Source of the DNA: Eumeta japonica
Lineage: Eukaryota > Arthropoda > Insecta > Lepidoptera > Psychidae
NCBI GenBank assembly: GCA_005406025.1
Contig: BGZK01000494.1
Location: 1-64,000 of the forward strand
Length of the DNA: 64,000 nucleotides
Reading direction: 5' to 3'
This document shows positions 11,296 through 25,139 of the stretch, one piece after another; the first letter of the stretch is position 1; each line of letters opens with the position of its first letter. A model generated the notes under the pieces. That model searched no databases, was not told the DNA's origin, and saw nothing but the letters and a program-made list of their open reading frames with translations. The position numbers and the translations under genes were made by a program.

Positions 11296-14200
11296 TTTAC
11301 CGTTTTTCATATCTAATGCTCTCCTCTACCTTTTATTTTTAGTGCCATTAATATTCTAATATATATCAATCAATATTAGTATAATTATATATATTCATAC
11401 AAAAAATTATGTAAATAAATTTATATGCCAAGATGTATTAAAAATTTATTTTCTAATTAAAAAATTTAAATATTCTCTCGATATTTTTTCGAATAGTAAA
11501 TGAACCAATAATTCAAATTTAATATATTTTTAAAATAAATGACCTAATTTGAGAATATAATATAATATTGCCTCCGATTTGTGTCAACCAATTTAAAAAG
11601 AGGCTATAACGTTTGATAATTTGATGAATTATTTACAGGATTATGCATACGATCTTTGTAATCTCAAAATGAGGCGTTGATGTCTTTTATATGGCGATAT
11701 CGTATAAATTATGTGACCATATCAAGAATTGAAACCATATTCATAAAAACGTCGCATCGATGTGATAAATGTGTTTTTGAAATTCCGCCATGAAACTTAT
11801 AGTTGTTCGCTTTTTATATTAATGTCTGTCGGTTGAAAAGTTAAAAATTTTGTATTATAATGTCATATCGTAGGTACGAAATAATGTAGTTGTTACGAAA
11901 GTGAATCATTTTAATGATAAAATCGAACGAAAGCAGTTTCACATAGCCCGTCTCACACACAAAATTGAGGAAACCATGAAGGAACATTTTGAAGCGAATC
12001 GAACACTGATGTTATAAATTCGACATCCATATTGACCCAATAACATTTAAGAATAAATATATTCCAAGTTCTTTTACATATACATATAATACATATACTT
12101 ATATCTATATGCATATTTAAGAGTCTAAATCTACATGTTGTTTTAAATATTCCATACTGTTGTTGTACAGTGCACATTATTAGCAGCAACAACATTTTAT
12201 TAACATTTGCAACTGAATAAACTATATATCTAGTTTCGATCGAAATCGAAACGTTTCAACTTACATTCATTAACGTAACTTACAATACATAATTGTACGT
12301 CGTACACATTCAAATATTTCGTTACTGTTTAGTTTGTTAGATATTTTAATCAAATGTTTTTTTTTCCGATGTAAGGTGTGACGGGTCAATTTCAAACTTA
12401 TTTTGTTACAAATCAGCTCATACAATAATACTGACTGGCCGACGGTAAAGAGCGACTAATAAAATCCGGACTAATCATCTAATGGAATTCGCCAACCTCC
12501 ATAGCACAGCCGTCAAAACGCGTACTTCGAAAGCGAGAGCTACGGCCTCGACTCTCGGTCGATTAAGGCGACGTAATACTTAAAAAATCATGACGAACAG
12601 AAGTTTCCTTCGAGAATATAAGGAATTACAAGCATAATATTGTGCAATGAGATTAGAGCGACGACGGTCATACTTTACGCACACGGTGGGTTCATGATAA
12701 TTCATTGAATTCATAAGAAAAAATGTTTAATAAATAAAAAATGAAAATAAATGTTAAGAAAAAAGTGAAGTGCAGAAAGACAGAGAACTTTTGTTTCTGG
12801 TCGTGTAAAAAAAACGATTCTCGCTGCTTTGATTTCAAAGATATTTTGATGATAAAGACATCTGTATAAAATTGTTTTAAAGATAATCTATATAAAATTA
12901 TCAATGTTTTTTACTTTCGCTTGTAGTTTATATCGGTACCTAGCGCTTCTATTTATTACTTATTAGAATATTGTGTATTTTTATAAATCACTATAAAACT
13001 CAAATTCTTCGGAGGGACTATAGATTCAAATACATAGTCGCCATAACACTAAATAAATTAAATTCGTCAATCTATCGCTTGAATATCAATATCCAAATCA
13101 TACTTTTGATCTACTATTGTATAAGTACACAAATATGTCATTGTATACCGAGTTGTTCAAGTATTTTTGGGACAACAAAGCTCTCTAATACAAATTTACC
13201 TTCGAGAAACTTGAATGTTGGGTTTTTCCCAAGTTAAATGAGATGCACTTTGATCACTGTTCCAAATATTTGTTACACAACGCATCCATTCGATGCAACG
13301 ACCGATGCATGAGAGCGAAAGAATGTACTAGATATGAACCATTCAGATTAATTCAGAACACTGGATAAGTGCAAATACTGTATCATTACATAAATCTGGC
13401 AGCGGTAATCGAATATCTCAGAGCATTTTAGACCTTTAAACTATAAGGTATTAGGTTCGATATAGATTGCGAAGGAATTGTATGATGAGTTTTTGAATTG
13501 TTTAAAATTTTTCAAATTACATCGTTCGGAATGCACGTTAAGCTGCCAGTCCCGGAGCTTATCACCCCATTCGTATGATAACCACGCTTGTCAGCAGCGC
13601 CTAATCTGTATAAGACAAGCGTGGAGAGCTGAAATAAAAAGATTTTGCAAGGACATTAAATACCCGATACAATGTGTTGCAAGTGATGTTTGGCTGGCGG
13701 CGTGTTACCTTCAATTTTCGTATTAATAGACCTCGGATGCCACAGCCTTTTTGTGGTTATTAAGGCAATACAGTGATAGTCTATGGCGTATACTTGAATA
13801 ACCAGTTTTGTTAGAAATCCTTCGAAATGTTGTAAAAACTGATTTTGTTGTGATATAAGGCATAGGATAGGTAATTGCAAAAAATACTTCTAGAATGTAG
13901 ATACACAGCACAGAGCAATGGTTGTGGTGAAGGTTAAGTGGGTCGTCTTCTAATAGGTGGATCTTGTGTTTGATCTTGACTAGAGACGAATTGATCAATG
14001 ATTTTTCATTTAAGTCAATTTACACCACATGCTCCGTTTTGCAGAGAACAGATTAAATCGTCTGTCATCGCATTGATAACTATAGCCCTTAACAGCCTCC
14101 GACCCAGACTAGATCAGCGTGGGAGACTTAAATTCTAAGAGTCTTAAAGTAAAATAGAAATATTGTTGTAAGATATACCTCAGTAACTCAGTAGTGGAGT

Positions 14201-14847
14201 AAAGAAAATTGATACAACCACATATATCGACATCTACAATTGGACTCAGTTTTTAATCGATAGTAGTTATTAAGATAAACAGATTTGAGTTGCGGACAAA
14301 TAAACATTGATGCTTCATATTCAAAGTTCCCTCTTAACATTTTAATTACGGAACCCTAACAATTACGGATTGCGTACGATAAATTTGCAAACGCAATAAG
14401 ACACGGAATGTTTATCTGAAACCGACACCGCTCACTTGACGCGGGCGCATTGCAAAACGCGACCTTTGCCCCGGTAAAAGCCGAATAGCCATTTCGACGT
14501 CTAACCGATCGGATACCCGCGATCGATCGACGCGATGGTCCCGTAAACTGCGGATTGCCTAATGCATAATTACCGCTTTTTAGACATCCTCACGACTGGA
14601 TATCGTGTGCGGTAAATAGAGCGATGATGTAAAAGTGAATTATATCGGAGTTAATAACGAGAGCGCATAAACCGGTCAAGTGCGACGGAAGTGGAATCAT
14701 GAACGGTCTTTACGATTACGTAGAGACTAATCTTTGATTGGATTTTTAACTAAGAAAGGCGAAAGCGAAAGACAATAAATTATAAAACGCAATTGATTTA
14801 TAGACGTTTGAAATTGTCGATCGGAAGGCAAAGGCACCACTGGACCG
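11296..14847. other. AT-rich noncoding DNA, unrecognised
   Basis: Mostly AT-rich, with GC-richer patches at about 12480-12580 and 14440-14560. Overlapping minus-strand frames at 13656-13998 show protein-like wording but no domain I can name. A pyrimidine run is present near 12358. No gene is supported. Confidence 0.4.
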
Positions 14848-14868
14848 TGACGTCAGTTCGTGACGTCA
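14848..14868. promoter_or_regulatory. paired full CRE sites (TGACGTCA x2)
   Basis: Two perfect palindromic TGACGTCA octamers at 14848-14855 and 14861-14868 are spaced 13 bp start to start, in a local GC-richer context (GTGACGTCAGTTCGTGACGT). TGACGTCA is the established binding site of CREB/ATF bZIP dimers. Whether this site is used is not known. A single further copy lies at 39260-39267, next to CCAAT. Confidence 0.45.
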
Positions 14869-17072
14869 ATGCCGTCGCCAGCGACACACAAAATTTAATA
14901 ATGTGAAAAAAACCCATATAACAAGAAAGAACTAGCAAACAGATTTTGATGTTTCAAAATGTCAGCGTCCTTTGACCGGTTCTCACTAACGTTATCGATC
15001 CTTAAAAATACTTTAAAAACATGTATTCGTACATTGAAATGCAATTTTTCTACACTAAACACCTCGACCTAAACTAACCTTAACCGGGTTAGGTTGGATT
15101 ATGTTAGATTAAATTCTATCACTGAGGAGTCATTACCATATTTCTACTTATATATAACACTTTCCTAAAATAAAAAAAGTATAAAAATGAATAATTACTT
15201 ACAAGTTTAAGTGCCTTCATAAAATTTATCGTTATGAATCTTCCATAAGAGATGTTTGCATGTGAGTATTGATTTCACATAGACCCTAATCTTCTTGAGA
15301 TTACAAAATGAAAATCATTCAGAACAATATTAAGCTCATATCTACTAGTAATTAATTTAATTTACAAGATTTCAAAAAATATTTATATAAACTTTCAGTT
15401 ACATGTATTTCTTTATATACGAAGCAAATGACACTCTTCACAGATCAATGGTCTAACATCCTGTATAATTTTATAAAAAAGAATGTTTTAAATAAATTAA
15501 TCACAAATTTGTAAATCTGAATTTTATGAACTTTCTTTAAAAAAGTAATTTCAAGAGGAAGTGTCGACACGCGCGAATGGTGTATGTGGTAATTAAACAT
15601 TTTTCTTCACGCGTCATAGTCTTATGAAAGTTAAATATAGCGACAACGATGTGTTAAATCATTTGGTGAATTATGAATTAACATACCCAATTTGATATTT
15701 TATAACATGTTGTAACACAAATATATTTCATTGTTTGTCTTTAGAGTACACCATCGCTACAAATTGTTAAAAATAAAATAATCAAATTCAAAAACGAATT
15801 TTCGTATTGCACTAAACCTTTGTCCCCGGCTTTGTCCGCAATGTAATAAAATAGACTTCTTCATCTCCGATAGCTCCCGTGCCGGTCTCGCTTTTAATAC
15901 CACTTGTCGACCCTGTTTCGATCTGAGTCATGTTACCGATTCCGATCCGGCTTATTAACGCTTTTTGCGAGCAAAGCCAAAAGCGAAAGCTAGTTAAAGT
16001 CCTATTCATATTTCTCTACGATGTACCTAAACTGTACCTGCAATTCTTCGTCCATTTCGGTCGGAACTCATTGGTACTTCATCTTGCTTCTCGATCGATA
16101 TTCACATGGGCAAATGGTAGAGCAAAAGCTAATGGTGAATAATTAAATAGTGATCAGTTACAAGTTTAACTAAAAAAATTTTTAAATGCGAAAAAAGGGT
16201 GGATATAGGTAAAAAGAGGCAAAGTTACATGTTAAAGCTAATCAAAGTATCCTATTACCATGGCATAAGCTATATTAGTGCCGGATTCAATTGCAGCTGG
16301 ATCAATGTAAGCGCGAATGAAGCCATAGACAAAGCGAATAGCGAAAACATAGCGAAAACAACAAAAACAGTTTTTTTCGCCGATGCAGGGAATATACTGC
16401 AAATATTTACTAACTTTTCTTGCTGCGCATGCAATTGCTTAAACATGAAAGAGAGATAACGGAAAAAATGCACGAATTCTTACATTTTTATAATTAATAC
16501 AATATTATTTATTTGGGAGATTAACCAAAATATTCGTTTAAATATGCAAGCGAAGAACGCGTATAGGAAATTAAAAAAATTAAAAATTTTATCCGCCAGC
16601 CAAATTATACTCATTAATGTTATGGATTGTACTTTAAATAGCTGATTTTATTAATATCGTTAATATATCATTAACCGAAGTTTTATTGTTCCCGCGCTGA
16701 ATTATATATGGTCATTTTAAATTGACGAGGCACTCGTAACAGATATCACCGTTCACCGTGACAATACGACTTGGGCGTGTAACTGATAGTAACATTGTTT
16801 TAAATAACAGTTACAAAAAGAAAGTAACAGGCGACAAATGCTTGTCTATGGTTCATGTAAATGTTATGGTGCACGTGCATGTTTTTATTTGATTGTAACA
16901 GTCATATTATATGAAAGTGTTTCTAGAAATAAATTGTGTAAAAACTACGTTGAATTTTTAAGTTGGCTTTTTTTCTAAATCTAATTATATTTTTGGAAAT
17001 TAAAATTTCAAATGCTATCATGTCATATACGCACAACTAAATATGTGTTATAATATAATTCCTTCCTAAAAA
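14869..17072. other. AT-rich noncoding DNA, unrecognised
   Basis: Nothing firm is recognised. A short palindromic TTAACCGGGTTAGG patch lies near 15083. A stretch open on both strands lies at 16199-16473, with repeats of AGCGAAAAC near 16335-16360. No known protein is recognised. Confidence 0.4.
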
Positions 17073-17190
17073 GCTGGAAACGCGCTAACGACTGACTCCT
17101 TTAAGGTTGAGGATGTACATGGGCGGCTATGATCATCTACTATCTGGTAACTCGTATGCTCGGTTGCCCCTTTAAGTGCCATAAAAAATA
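17073..17190 (+). repeat. lepidopteran retroposon tail, copy 2
   Basis: Reads GGAAACGCGCTAACGACTGA, GTACATGGGCGGCTATGATC, TCTGGTAACTCGTATGCTCG and GTTGCCCC, then runs into an A-rich end. This matches the lepidopteran dispersed tail with CATGGGCGGCGG, CATCAGGTGACCCGTATGCTCG and TTTGCCCC. It is the clearest forward copy in the window. Confidence 0.7.
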
Positions 17191-18532
17191 TTGTGCAGTT
17201 GCACTCACACAAGTGCATCTAATTTCCCACTTCCGTTATCAAGGGCATAAATTTCTGCATGTACTTTTCCTATTCTTGCTTCTTTCTGTCTACTTTTTAT
17301 TCTACTGCTTATGTACTTTTATAATTTTAATTAATGGATAATTTAAATCTTATAAATGTTAAGGTTTAATTATAAACTGTGCAATAATATTCAAATGTCA
17401 CTGCTGATACAATATTTTTGTTCCTATTTTTTATAAATCAAAGGTATTCATAGATATTAAAACTTAAAATACTGTATTGAATTGCTTTTAAAGTTGCAGT
17501 AGATGTGTTTTTTTATACATTTAATGTGTGTTTGCTTTATCCTTTGATGAAACGAAACACAAAATTTAAAAACGAATAACCATTACAAGGGTGACAGTGT
17601 TACCAGTTAAATTAATTCGATTTAGAAACTGATAAAGCTTAACAAACTCGCAGACAGTAACTAGATCTCAATACAATGTATGTATTAATATAAAACAACT
17701 CTTTAGAATGTTACGAACTTCGAATATTCTTTCAAATCATATTTGACACACAAACAGACAAAGAAAAGGTTTCTGATTATAACATACAAAGGATTTTTAA
17801 TTGTGATAACATCTATTTTTTTTTCAAATAAATATTTTTAAATGGGTGCAAGGAAATATCAAACCGGAAGGCCATTTGCAAGTGAAACCTTATTAATTGA
17901 TGAATACAAAAAAACACACTCAAAAATTGTATCCGAACGTCAAGCGAATCATGACGATCTATGATATAATCCGTATTAGAAATCGAGTTGAATGCAAGAT
18001 CGTGCATTTTTCGGACGAGGATCGATTCTTGTAGTCGTGTCAAAGATACTCGCATTGAAATCACGGCGCCATCTCGCGATTATGAATCGCCGCCGCGAAA
18101 TTGATTCGCTTTCGCTTCCTTTTTGTCTTCGCGCAGAGAGGACAGCGAAGGAATCATCGGTACGGACAATGAGTCCTTTGTGGGTGTCGATAACGGCGAA
18201 TTTCATAATCCGGCGATTGTACGGCGCATTAAGTTACATCACCGCTCATCACGACCGATTCCATCGTGGGTGACCAGTTGGGTAATGCCTTGTTATGGTT
18301 GGTTGTAACACTCGAATAATTACGATAAAGGTGAAGTTTGGCGTTGAGTAAATACGAGTTTTAATATTAGGTAGGAGCAAATCTCGAATACTGGACGAAA
18401 TTTGTAATTTTGGAAATTTGATTTTTTTTTTGCGTTTGAAGTTGAAATAATAATAACAATTCCAATGTTATTTTCAATGGTAAAAGAATGTTGAGTAATC
18501 GTATGTTATTTCGTTTTGTATTTTATTATTGT

Positions 18533-18535
<3 letters not shown>
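17191..18535. other. AT-rich DNA with GC-rich island at about 18040-18290
   Basis: The island contains CGCCATCTCGCGATTATGAA and CGCCGCCGCGAAATTGATTC, and is open in several frames on both strands without recognisable protein. The rest is AT-rich. Confidence 0.4.

Positions 18536-18628
<93 letters not shown>
18536..18628. repeat. (AT)n microsatellite
   Basis: About 46 dinucleotides with a single AC interruption near 18611. Confidence 0.97.
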
Positions 18629-20725
18629 TCGTATTATAATTTCCTCAACCTGTGGCCACGATTTAAACAATCAGGTATTTGTTTAAAAATTAATACGAAA
18701 CACAAACGTAAAAAGCACTGGTAATAACGAAACGCAGTTTGCGTTTAATCCATTGCTGCTTATTAATACAAAGATAAGTTTTTTTTTTTATATTGACAAT
18801 TCGAATATTATTTCATTGTTTCTCTCACTTTTGACCTATTTTTGTGTTACAGCCAAGTTGGCCACATTATGCCTCGACCACATTTAATTTAGGCCTAATT
18901 TAATACTGAGAAGATGCACAATTCATTTGTGCATAATAGACACACCATCTCCAATTATTTAAACAGAATACGCAAGAACAGGCTTGAGAATGAGAAGACC
19001 TAGATTGCCACAACTTATTTTAACCGCTTACTGAGTATTATTTTGTTACATATCGATTTATTGTATTACATATCTTCGTAAAGAAATATTTTACTAAGGT
19101 TTGGAACCATATTAAAGTCCAACTCTACTAAACCATAGACATCATCCCAGGCAAATGAAATGGGGGAAAATTATGAGCGTCAATCGCACGCAGTTTCCTT
19201 CAAAACGTATCATGTATCAATTTTCAATTGTGCAGTAATCCTTAAAAATACAAACACTGATTAGTGGAATTTATATTCCTTAAATAAATACAAATAATCT
19301 ATTAATTAGCAAAAGATAGGTACAAGATAGAAACCAAATACACACTCTTTAAAAACATGTTTTATATATATATATATGTGCAGCGACACAACAGCAAGAC
19401 AGAACGCAATAAATCCTCTTAATTTCACTACCAAATGTATATATGTCATTCGATTAGAACCAACTGTATGTTTAATTTATATATGTACGGAATAAATACT
19501 TTATTTTAATATATTTCACTTTTCCAACATTGTCAGTGTCACAAGAATTTTAATGATTGCTATATCATAATCGTTCACAAATGCGACTAAATACAAATTC
19601 AAACGTAAAAAAAATTACCATCTGGCGATTGGTCTCACGGTGCTTTATTAAATGCGCGCGCGCATAACACGTGTCGGAAGTGCGTTTCCTCACACAACTT
19701 ACACGGTTCCAAACACTTCATATGAAACGCACGCGGGATCTACAGAAAATTATTACGTAGGTATTTTACTCTATAATATGCTAAACATATATCAGTATCA
19801 GTAACAGTTGACCCGTCTGTCTGTGAGTTACAGTCTAGCCCTCGATCTAACACAAAATTATTGTACTGAATTTTGTTACTCAAAAATCCATATTGATCTG
19901 TGAAAAAATAATGGCCTTTTTTTTTAATATATTTTATAATAAAAAGCTTGTCAAAATTCCCAATACATTCACTAACGAGAAACATGAAATACTTATGTTC
20001 TATAAATAATGTAGTTAAAATTATCAGCATTACGCAAAAACATTAGATTAAATACTTGATTACACATAAAAAATAATTATATTAGAAGCGTTATTGGTAT
20101 GCAATTTTTTATATATTTTTTTAATCTTATTTCATTAATAAGCCAGTATCCATTGGCTGCATATAAGAAATATTTTGCCTGAAGGACCTAATACAAAAAT
20201 TGAAGAGAAACATATTCAAAAATAATTTTATGTATTAACTAACAAAATTTGCTAACACATATTTATGTTTACCGTTAGTTAATTCGTGAAATGATTTAAA
20301 TTGTATGGAATATAGAATTCTTTAAATTCTTCATGAATAGAACTACTTTTATAGAATCATAATAAATAAAATATAATTTTCATCCTCAATAATTAAAATT
20401 ATGTCATATGTTATATCGCTGTTAATTCAAAGTCTACTGATGAAAATATCTATAGGTTAGTGCTGTTTTGAAAAAAGAGCTAGTTTTAAAGTTAATACCA
20501 TAATTAAACAAGTATTTAATGCTCAAAAAATAACATAATTTTCTAACATTGCTATTTCAAAATCGATTAATTTTCCCTTAACCAATTGATCGTCCGTTTC
20601 CGTAGTTGTTTTTATTTATATCGATTCCAAAGCGAACAAAAACACGTACAGCCAATGGGTGTTATGCATTTAAGGCGTAACAATATTGGACTGCCAATGG
20701 TGTTAAATTCAAATCGGACTGCCAA
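18629..20725. other. AT-rich noncoding DNA, unrecognised
   Basis: No gene or named repeat. A short TA run occurs near 19363-19377 and an alternating CGCGCGCGC near 19655. Confidence 0.4.
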
Positions 20726-21168
20726 TTTTAGGGTTCCTTATATAAAGTTAGCATACCGTATTACTAAACTTTCATCGTCCGTCTGTCTGTCTGTTCTATA
20801 CCTCTGAAAAGCTGTATCGCTTCAATCGTAACGAATAAGTTAAAATTTCTACAGAGTATTGTGGCGCATGTACTAACAAATATTGGAAAAGAAAAATTAA
20901 GAAGTGTTCTCGCTCTGGATTTTAAAAATCTGTATTTATACATAATCTTTACGTTTTCTAGTTTTTATCCTATTGTAAAAACGATAATACAAAAAAGCAT
21001 CAACTTGGTGCGGTCGTAGTACAAACTAATGACCCCCCAAACTGTCTAAAATATTATAAAAAAAATCTTTTTTTTTTTTCACTAACGCATTGTGCAAACA
21101 TACCGTATGGCAGTACGGAATCCTCGGTGCGCCGGCCCGACAAGCACTTCGCCGATTATTTCTTTTTA
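20726..21168 (-). repeat. GGGTTCCG-family element, near full length (copy 3)
   Basis: On the plus strand the element reads backwards. It starts with TTTTAGGGTTCCTTATATAA, then TCCGTCTGTCTGTCTGTTCT, and ends with GTACGGAATCCTCGGTGCGC and CGGCCCGACAAGCACTTCGC. The two ends correspond to the right and left ends of the copy at 6360. About 440 bp, no coding capacity. The DNA to the right (to 21320) stays GC-rich but is not recognised. Confidence 0.6.
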
Positions 21169-23391
21169 ATTATCGATACGCGCGACCCGACACCGATCCG
21201 GTCGCGTTCCAGTTTACGCGGCATATCGATGTCGTTACGTGAACGCTGTCGCGAACGACTTTCCTCGGGCGGTCGCGGCGCTGTCGTGCACGGCCGACGG
21301 CGTGGAGAAAGAGACAACTAAGGAAGCTCGTTGCAAACCGACCGGTTTCCCGTAACATAGCCTCGTGTTTTACCGATCGGGTATGTTTAATTTATTTAAA
21401 GTGCCAACAATGTGCGTAATTCGAAACGCATTAAACACGTGTCATATTGCAAGTTAAACGGCTCGAGAGATCTGATACGTATGAATAAATTATTATAATC
21501 AAATAATAAAGTAAAGATGATGAAATTCGTATCACGAATATGTCGTCGCGGGTCTGGCGCACTTAAAAATTTGCCATTACACTGGCAGCAATGCCGCGTT
21601 CGATGGCCGATAATTAATTGATAAATACTTTAACGTATAACTAATAATTTTATTAAGTTAAAAATTTATTTATTTGTACTATGTCATTAAGATACGAAAA
21701 ATTATCATATTTGTATTGTTCTAATCGCCACTTACTAAAAAAATGAAAGTAACAACAGAAAGATATTTATTGTATGATAGGATAAGAACTGATTTTAAAA
21801 TCAATGTATATAATTTCATTACAAGTACACTGGGCAACTGGAAAATAGTCCAAATATACACACAATAGATATAATTGTTATTTTTACTTTTATTACAACA
21901 TTTGTTCTGAACATAATAAATAAATCGCTTTATATTGAATCTCAAAACATTAAGTTCATTGTAAAAAGGTCCCTTTATTTTTTTTTTCATCAAAAAGGGT
22001 AGTTTAAACCTTAATCAAATGCTTCATTTGCAATACGCCCTACTTCATTTTGGTTAAAAAAAACAATTTCGGCCAGACTTTAGCAGGTGTCTTGTTTTTT
22101 TGGGAATGAATACGGTAGTGGGGAAAATTAAAATAATTGAGTGTCAATTATTTTTAATAGTCTAGTCGCGGGAAAAACGCGAATAAATCTCGACCTGTGA
22201 CACAATCGAGCACGTCGATAACCGAGAAACAAACGATTGGAACCGATTCAACCCAAAAGCACATGCCAACGGCTGGTTTAAACTGTTTGTTGACCCTTTC
22301 GTAGTTATATTCATAATAGGGCTATAAATAAATTGGTAATAAAATAGCAGAAATATGTTAATAAATAACACGTCATAGCACTCTGATATGTAACAAATTC
22401 ATACTTATTTGTTGCTCTTTGTAATAGTTTTATATTCAATTGTGTCGTATATGATTTGTTTTGGACCTACCTTCAAATTTCTTGCTTCTTGAGGTATAAT
22501 ATAACTGTTTTACGAATGAGCGGTAATGTTTTAAATTACTGTAAATGCTTAAAATATTATGAAGTGTTACAAGAGCTGCTTTATATCATGAGAAATTATA
22601 TTATGAATCTGATTAAATTATGCTTTTTTTAATCATAATAATAAATAAGATATTTCATTGATTTATTATCGCAAACCTAAGTGTCGATACCTTTTGTATG
22701 TATAAATATTATTTTGCGCCTTAGTTAAAAAATTCAAATATCGCAGCTTATGCTAAATAAATATTTAAATTAATAGTTGTCAAAACGACCACTTTTTTTT
22801 AACTATCACAAAGTGAAAAACTAATTGTTATTTTAAGTTAATAAATACAGATCATCGACAGGACACACCTCATAACCTAGTGTTCGAACACCATTACCTA
22901 ACCTATATACGCCTACTGAAGCGCCGAAGCTCTCCAATTACATCTATTATGCCGGCCACCTAAGTGTGAAGTTGCGCAATAAGTGGCCCGTTTTCACTCG
23001 CGTCCAGCCGCCGCCGACAGTTGATCGAGTGAGGCATTGTTGTCGTGTTATGACCATTTGTCCGTACGGTCTGTCTTGTATTCCGTCTGTCACGAATCGA
23101 TAAGGGGGCGTTCCTCCTTCAACCGGCTTACATAACAGGTGATATAATAAAAAATAATTACAAACACGTCTGTCAATATACCGATTTCTTCGTCATTACA
23201 ATATATTGTGTTAATGATTGACAATATGATGATATCATTATTTGAATGTTGTATGTTGTTTATTTAAAAATGATAATATCAATATCATTGTTACGTTTCG
23301 ATTTGGTTTCACAAAAAAACATGAAAACGTTGCGTTGTTAATTTAGTGATTACAATTGTAATGAAATTATGTAATAATCTATGCATATATA
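21169..23391. other. noncoding DNA with GC-rich patches
   Basis: Strongly GC-rich and CG-dense at about 21170-21320, with overlapping open frames that are not recognisable proteins. A weaker GC-rich patch lies at 22920-23060. Otherwise AT-rich. Confidence 0.4.
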
Positions 23392-23569
23392 CAAGCTAAA
23401 TACCACTGACCGACTCCTCACGAGATCTCCGACACTATAGGTCCGATTTGACTTAAATTTGATATAATTATTCTTTTCGGGACGTAGACGCAAATCCTAT
23501 GTAAAAAAATCCTATGTAAATTATAATTTTATATCTTCGCGAGTGGAGCCGCGAGCAAAAGCTTGTTAC
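23392..23569 (+). repeat. lepidopteran dispersed repeat ending GAGCCGCGAGCAAAAGCT
   Basis: It begins CAAGCTAAATACCACTGACC, followed by CTCACGAGATCTCCGACACT and GTCCGATTTGACTTAAATTT. It ends GCGAGTGGAGCCGCGAGCAA. This is the wording of a very common lepidopteran repeat, normally longer, so this copy is internally deleted. A short internal duplication of ATCCTATGTAAA lies at about 23493-23520. A second 3' end lies at 45262. Confidence 0.6.
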
Positions 23570-24558
23570 AATTTTTTTTATCTTTAATATTATTTACAAT
23601 TATTTTATAATTAATGTCTTCTTTTATAGTGATACACATATACTATACAATACTAACTGTATTTGAACTTAATATATTTAATAATAATATATAATCAACC
23701 AATGGAAAGTAGTTGATGCTGCAATTTAAGAATTAATATTTAGCTTTCTGAAGAGGCGGCTGGTTATAAAAACTGTCCGGAAAAATATTATACGACATCA
23801 CTAGTTTATAATTAGACATAAACTCATCATTTCTTGTTGTTAGATCACTCGTATATTCAAAAAATCAAAAACTTACCTGTCGGTCATTTTCGGTCAGTTA
23901 ACTGACCGATATTACAATTCTCTTCCACGTTGTGTAGTTGTAACCTTTTATAAATGTATATCTATGCCACTGCAATTTCGCTCTCTGGACTTTTTTCTTC
24001 GCAGACGTCATAATTATTGGACGTTTGGCATTAGGTAGCATTTATTTTTACGCATTTTCCCGCCGTCGATAAATTTAAAAAGAAAATTGAAATATTTTCC
24101 CTTTACTAGACATGGCATTTCTCGTCTAAATACAAAAAGCTGGAAGACGGTATTGCAGAAATGGCTTATTTAAAGTACGCTTCAGTATTTTCAAAGATGA
24201 ATACAGTTTAACTATTTTCTATATATATGTATATTAACGAAATACATATTTCTAAATGCGAAAACCTTAAATATTTCACACTTCGTATTGAATTAAATGT
24301 TCATTTTAATGATAGCTTTGTGTAATAGTATCGACTAGGGGTTTTTTAAGTCTTACATGATTATTATTCAAACAGTTATTTTTGTATTTTGGCGTTTACG
24401 TCACTTCATGGACAGCTATCGCAAGGGGTGTGCTCTAACTTCTAAAAAACAAAGCAAAACTATAGGACTCAACGAAGGCGAATTTAATTTTAAAAGAATT
24501 ATTCAGTTATTATGTGCCAATGAGATGTTTCCTGTTGCTACCTTTCATGTTACACATA
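23570..24558. other. AT-rich noncoding DNA
   Basis: An 18-bp perfect palindrome lies at 23891-23908. Nothing else is recognised. Confidence 0.4.
23891..23908. repeat. 18-bp perfect palindrome
   Basis: CGGTCAGTTAACTGACCG, with a related half TCGGTCATTT just upstream. No function is assigned. Confidence 0.9.
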
Positions 24559-24624
24559 ATTATGCAATATTTTCATTGTTATGCCGGCGTAGTCGCCGGC
24601 ATAACAATGAAAATATTGCATAAT
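24559..24624. repeat. perfect hairpin, 31-bp arms, 4-nt loop
   Basis: The left arm 24559-24589 ends ATTGTTATGCCGGCG. The loop is TAGT (24590-24593). The right arm 24594-24624 starts CGCCGGCATAACAATG and is the exact complement over all 31 bases. Pairing continues outward for a few more bases with one bulge. It lies at the end of an otherwise unremarkable open frame (24357-24623). It may be a snap-back duplication, a cruciform-forming sequence or a hairpin RNA source. No known microRNA is recognised. Confidence 0.95.
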
Positions 24625-25139
24625 ATGTTTATACCGTCCTGAAAGACAATACGCGTGGCGTCAGCCATTATTTCATAGGGTGCGTAATACGTAATATTTA
24701 AAACAAATATTTACGATAATACAAATAAATGATTAATCGCTGCCTTATTACCACGAACAAGAGTGGCAGGCTCAAAACGAGCATGTATCTGAAAATGATA
24801 TATACGTCATTAGTTCAGGCTTTTATACAACAGGCATTTATGTAATTGAGTTAAATAATTATCAATCGCGATGGATGTGACTTTTGAAGTAATTTATCAA
24901 GAAATAACGATTACGTAATAAATGTGTACTATCGCATTACATCACACACTAAGTGTAATATATTCGGAGAAAAAGGTTTTTCGTATTTTATAATTAAAAA
25001 GTTGCAGTAAAATATTTTTGGTTGTGCTTTTTGTATCTGGCTAGGTTTGATACCATTAAATAAGTTACATAAAAAAAAATAAAAATAAAAAGCGAAACGG
25101 TGTCCCACCATTTTTCTATTGTTTTTCCATCCACCAAAA
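24625..25139. other. AT-rich noncoding DNA
   Basis: Nothing is recognised before the mariner relic. Confidence 0.4.

Noticed and set aside
5304..12544. Shared 17-mer CGAAAGCGAGAGCTACG at 5304 and 12528
   Set aside because: Flanks do not align, and one such match in 64 kb is within chance expectation.
13656..13998. Overlapping minus-strand frames with protein-like wording (ISNKTGYSSIRHR, ITTKRLWHPRSI)
   Set aside because: It may be an old retroelement piece, but no diagnostic motif could be identified, so it is not annotated.
15063..15115. TTAGG-like words suggesting interstitial insect telomere repeat
   Set aside because: Only a few degenerate TTAGGTT words in a palindromic patch, with no tandem TTAGG array.
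18488..18724. Open frame encoding a long YI repeat
   Set aside because: It is a translation of the (AT)n microsatellite. The same applies to frames at 36293-36553, 36436-36672 and 45660-45842.
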